Virus record (IMG/VR): IMGVR_UViG_3300043775_000775
Location: 1 to 40,708 of that record
Direction: 5' to 3' (one strand)
From: a virus
Length of the DNA: 40,708 nucleotides
Part shown: one piece after another, positions 38,791 to 40,708 of the stretch
How the letters are laid out: each line of letters opens with the position of its first letter
Numbering within the stretch: the first letter of the stretch is position 1
Program-made: the position numbers and the translations under genes
The notes under the pieces: model-generated
The model's database searches: none
What the model was told of the DNA's origin: nothing
What the model saw: only the letters and a program-made list of their open reading frames with translations

Positions 38791-38896
38791 TTGTTATTAC
38801 CTTTTTCTGTGGACCATTGGCCAGATTAGATGGCTTAACGTCGCCACTAATTTTTTTAGAAGTAGTGTTTGGACGCATCATTATAAGCTTTTTCAT
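38783..38896 (-). CDS. Possible 37-aa coupling peptide
   Basis: A short frame beginning MKKLIMMRPN and ending KKVITNG. It starts within the terminase stop (TAATG at 38898-38894) and ends inside the portal start. Basic (nine Lys/Arg). It may be a real peptide or only a means of coupling portal translation to terminase; an AGGA lies about ten bases before the ATG. Confidence 0.45.
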   Translation of the reverse strand: MKKLIMMRPNTTSKKISGDVKPSNLANGPQKKVITNG

Positions 38897-40308
38897 TATA
38901 CTATCATCCTATTTGTCTGTGAATAATCAATAGGCTTATTACCATAACCACCTATGACTGCGCTATCACCTACTGCACCTAGTACCAAGTACTGTAACGA
39001 CTCAGCTACGTGTGAAAACTTACCTTTATCTGGCATGTCTTTAAACCTATCCTCGCCAGACACTTGCATACGTTTATACTTATAACCACCACCCATTGCT
39101 TTACGTAATGTAGGAGCACCAGGTGTTACAGCAAAAGCAGGCTTACCAGTAAAGTCCAACCGTTGAAGGTAGTCAGCCACCACCTCACGACGTATAATAA
39201 AGTCGTTAGTATGAGTTGGCATAGCATTTATACCCTGTGCTGACAGAGCCAAGAACGGCGTCTCTTCATCAGTCTGAGCACGTATGTCACCTGCTGGGTC
39301 ACCATACGCTTCAAAAGTATAGCCTTTGTAGGCCAGATCAAGCTTCTGCTTTAAAATCTTACCGAAGTTAACTGCACCCATATCGAACGTAACTAGCTCG
39401 TCAAACACTATCAGTCTGCCAGATGGCGTAAACTGACCAAGTGTTGCTGCAGGTGTTAGACCAAAGTCGATACCTATATAAATAGGCTTGTCAATGTTAG
39501 GTACATACGATTCGTTAGTATGATGCAAGTCATCATTATACTCACCATACACTGGCTTACCATCAGTAATGAACCCGTACTTACCGTGTATGTACACATT
39601 AATCCACTCTTGTGTTTTACCAGCACGCATGTTCTGGTAATAGTTACGAGGTAGATTCTTAGTATTCTCAGCAGCCTCTGACTCGCCAGATGGTTGCTTA
39701 AAGAACTTATGATTCTGTGGTAAATCTTCTTCGAACAGTCTATACCACCAATGATCTGAGTCAGGTGGGTTAGTATCAAGTATAACGCCAAAGAATGTCG
39801 GCTCTACACCAAGTACAGGTGGCGGAAACCTGCCTACACGACCTTGTACCATATCGAATACTGCTTTAGAAATTTCTCTAGCTTCGTTAATCCAAGCAGC
39901 AGTAATCTCTAATGATAGCAGTTTTTTAATGTCATCTGGTTTGTCAAGAGCACGGAACAGAAACTCTGTTTCCATTATAGTACCATCTGGTAACTTTTGC
40001 TTAAGGTTGAATGCCATATTCAACGATGACCAATGACCAGATTCTTGCTGTACCCACGTGAAAAATGTTGCAACAGTAGTATCTAACAATTCACGGTACG
40101 TGTTTCTTATGATCGCAAATTTACTTCTTCTAATACCTTTACTGTCTGGCTCTTGGTCCATTGCTATCATTAGCAAGTCAAGTACGCAAGTGACTGACTT
40201 ACCAGAACCGATTGGACCCATGATTGCACGCACAAAACCAGTGTCAACGTCACGAGCTTCGTGAAATTGTTTACCAGTTTTGGACGGTGTGTAAATCATG
40301 TCGGGCAT
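38896..40308 (-). CDS. terL: Terminase large subunit
   Basis: DNA-packaging motor and nuclease of 470 aa. The ATPase domain has Walker A GPIGSGKSV (K37) and a Walker B-like strand, TAAWINEARE (E142). The RNase H-like nuclease domain begins at YIGIDFGLTPAAT (first catalytic Asp) and includes AYGDPAGD as the second acidic motif, with a third likely near the C-terminal KDMPDKGKFSH region. AGGTG lies before ATG 40308. First gene of the leftward operon, 33 bases after a consensus promoter. The small subunit is not adjacent. Confidence 0.93.
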   Translation of the reverse strand: MPDMIYTPSKTGKQFHEARDVDTGFVRAIMGPIGSGKSVTCVLDLLMIAMDQEPDSKGIRRSKFAIIRNTYRELLDTTVATFFTWVQQESGHWSSLNMAFNLKQKLPDGTIMETEFLFRALDKPDDIKKLLSLEITAAWINEAREISKAVFDMVQGRVGRFPPPVLGVEPTFFGVILDTNPPDSDHWWYRLFEEDLPQNHKFFKQPSGESEAAENTKNLPRNYYQNMRAGKTQEWINVYIHGKYGFITDGKPVYGEYNDDLHHTNESYVPNIDKPIYIGIDFGLTPAATLGQFTPSGRLIVFDELVTFDMGAVNFGKILKQKLDLAYKGYTFEAYGDPAGDIRAQTDEETPFLALSAQGINAMPTHTNDFIIRREVVADYLQRLDFTGKPAFAVTPGAPTLRKAMGGGYKYKRMQVSGEDRFKDMPDKGKFSHVAESLQYLVLGAVGDSAVIGGYGNKPIDYSQTNRMIV

Positions 40309-40340
40309 TTGTCACCTAAATATATTAAGGTATGCGTACG

Positions 40341-40369
40341 ATTATATCATGTTAAGTAGTAAATGTCAA
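40341..40369 (-). promoter_or_regulatory. Consensus sigma70 promoter for the leftward operon
   Basis: On the - strand TTGACA (40369-40364), exactly 17 bases, TATAAT (40346-40341): 12 of 12 matches. Start expected near 40334, about 26 bases before the terminase ATG. Confidence 0.85.
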
Positions 40370-40385
40370 TAGGCATAGTTAAAAA

Positions 40386-40542
40386 TTTTTTCAAAAACGC
40401 AATTTTACTAGTCAAAATTTGCCGCAAGTATTTGCCATTTACGCTAGTCAAAATTTGCCGCAAGTATTTGCCATTTACGCGATTTTATGGCAATTTTACT
40501 AGTCAAATATGGCAAAAAATTTTTTTCAAAAACGCGATTTTA
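40386..40542. repeat. AT-rich repeat region, candidate replication origin
   Basis: Gene-free stretch between the two divergent arms. It contains a perfect 36-bp tandem duplication (40408-40443 and 40444-40479). There are three copies of ACGC[A/G]ATTTTA (40397, 40477, 40532) and two copies of a T-run plus CAAAAACGC (40386-40400 and 40520-40535). CTAGTCAAA occurs three times (near 40408, 40444 and 40499), and there is an inverted pair TTGCCAT/ATGGCAA (40468-40474, 40487-40493). Iterated AT-rich sequence at the hinge of divergent transcription is what an origin or packaging site looks like; neither is proven. Confidence 0.7.
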
Positions 40543-40581
40543 TGTGTGAGGGTGGGCGTTGACATTTCCAGACACAGATCG

Positions 40582-40708
40582 CCCCCCCCGACCAGATCAG
40601 GATGAGTACAGATAGAGAACATTAGTCTATCTTGTTCTTTGTTTGTTCTTATTACTCGAATAAATGAGAAGTACTTCACACTTTTGAATAAAACAGTTGA
40701 CAGATTTG
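40582..40708. repeat. Terminal direct repeat, right copy
   Basis: Exact copy of bases 1-127; see the left copy. Between 40546 and 40581 lies a short G-rich then mixed sequence with a TTGACA at 40559 but no matching -10. Confidence 0.95.

Noticed and set aside
40408-40479. 36-bp repeats considered as a CRISPR fragment
   Set aside because: The two copies are directly adjacent with no spacer, and no cas gene is present; the Cas4-type nuclease sits in a recombination module.
40559-40587. TTGACA at 40559 as a promoter into the rightward arm
   Set aside because: The -10 position falls in the C run, so there is no usable -10 hexamer.
40363-40605. Rightward 80-codon frame across the AT-rich repeats
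   Set aside because: It contains the translated 36-bp duplication and poly-Phe/Lys runs, with no ribosome binding site and no gene-like composition.
1-40708. Temperate lifestyle, tRNA genes and phage RNA polymerase
   Set aside because: I found no integrase, excisionase, repressor-like helix-turn-helix protein, tRNA-like cloverleaf or single-subunit RNA polymerase; tRNAs cannot be fully excluded by eye.

Overview
The window looks like one complete genome of a tailed phage with a short-tail (podovirus-type) gene set. Bases 1-127 recur exactly at 40582-40708, so the contig most likely closes into a circle of 40,581 bp. The DNA is AT-rich by eye. The genes are tightly packed, with ATGA or TAATG overlaps and GGAG ribosome binding sites. 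A virion lytic transglycosylase and the terminase/portal/capsid types point to a Gram-negative host. I see no integrase, repressor, RNA polymerase or tRNA gene. It is therefore probably virulent and uses host RNA polymerase from sigma70-like promoters.

Layout. There are two converging arms. The + arm (193-18334) is early and metabolic. It runs from small unknown genes and a control region at 1158-1592 dense in GTTCTC/GAGAAC sites, to a primase-helicase, two probable DNA-metabolism accessory proteins and family A DNA polymerase. These are followed by a DEDD exonuclease, a Cas4/RecB-type Fe-S nuclease, a VRR-NUC nuclease and an SNF2-type helicase. A deoxynucleotide cassette comes next: nucleoside 2-deoxyribosyltransferase, HD phosphohydrolase, a divergent ThyX paralog, MazG/dUTPase-like protein, dCMP deaminase and canonical ThyX. 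The arm ends with an ATP-dependent DNA ligase, three very small genes and an intrinsic terminator near 18.38 kb.

The - arm (40308 down to 18395) starts at a perfect TTGACA-17-TATAAT promoter. It encodes large terminase, portal, scaffold, DUF5309/SU10-type major capsid protein, an EAPVE-repeat protein, a beta-helix tailspike and a lysis-like cluster of tiny membrane proteins. Then come the head-tail adaptor, a tail-tip fibre, the tail hub, a collagen/beta-propeller protein and a block of probable ejected proteins. That block ends with a transglycosylase, a 735-aa protein, a zincin metallopeptidase and an ADP-ribosyltransferase-like protein. The last two share an N-terminal MNIQ-[DE]-LL motif and may be virion-delivered effectors.

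Non-coding regions of note are a repeat-rich AT segment at 40380-40545 (candidate origin), the GTTCTC array at 1199-1478, and a roughly 100-bp element present twice (11327-11425 and 20450-20549). No gene recognisable as an endolysin is present. All functional names come from reading motifs; no database search was possible.
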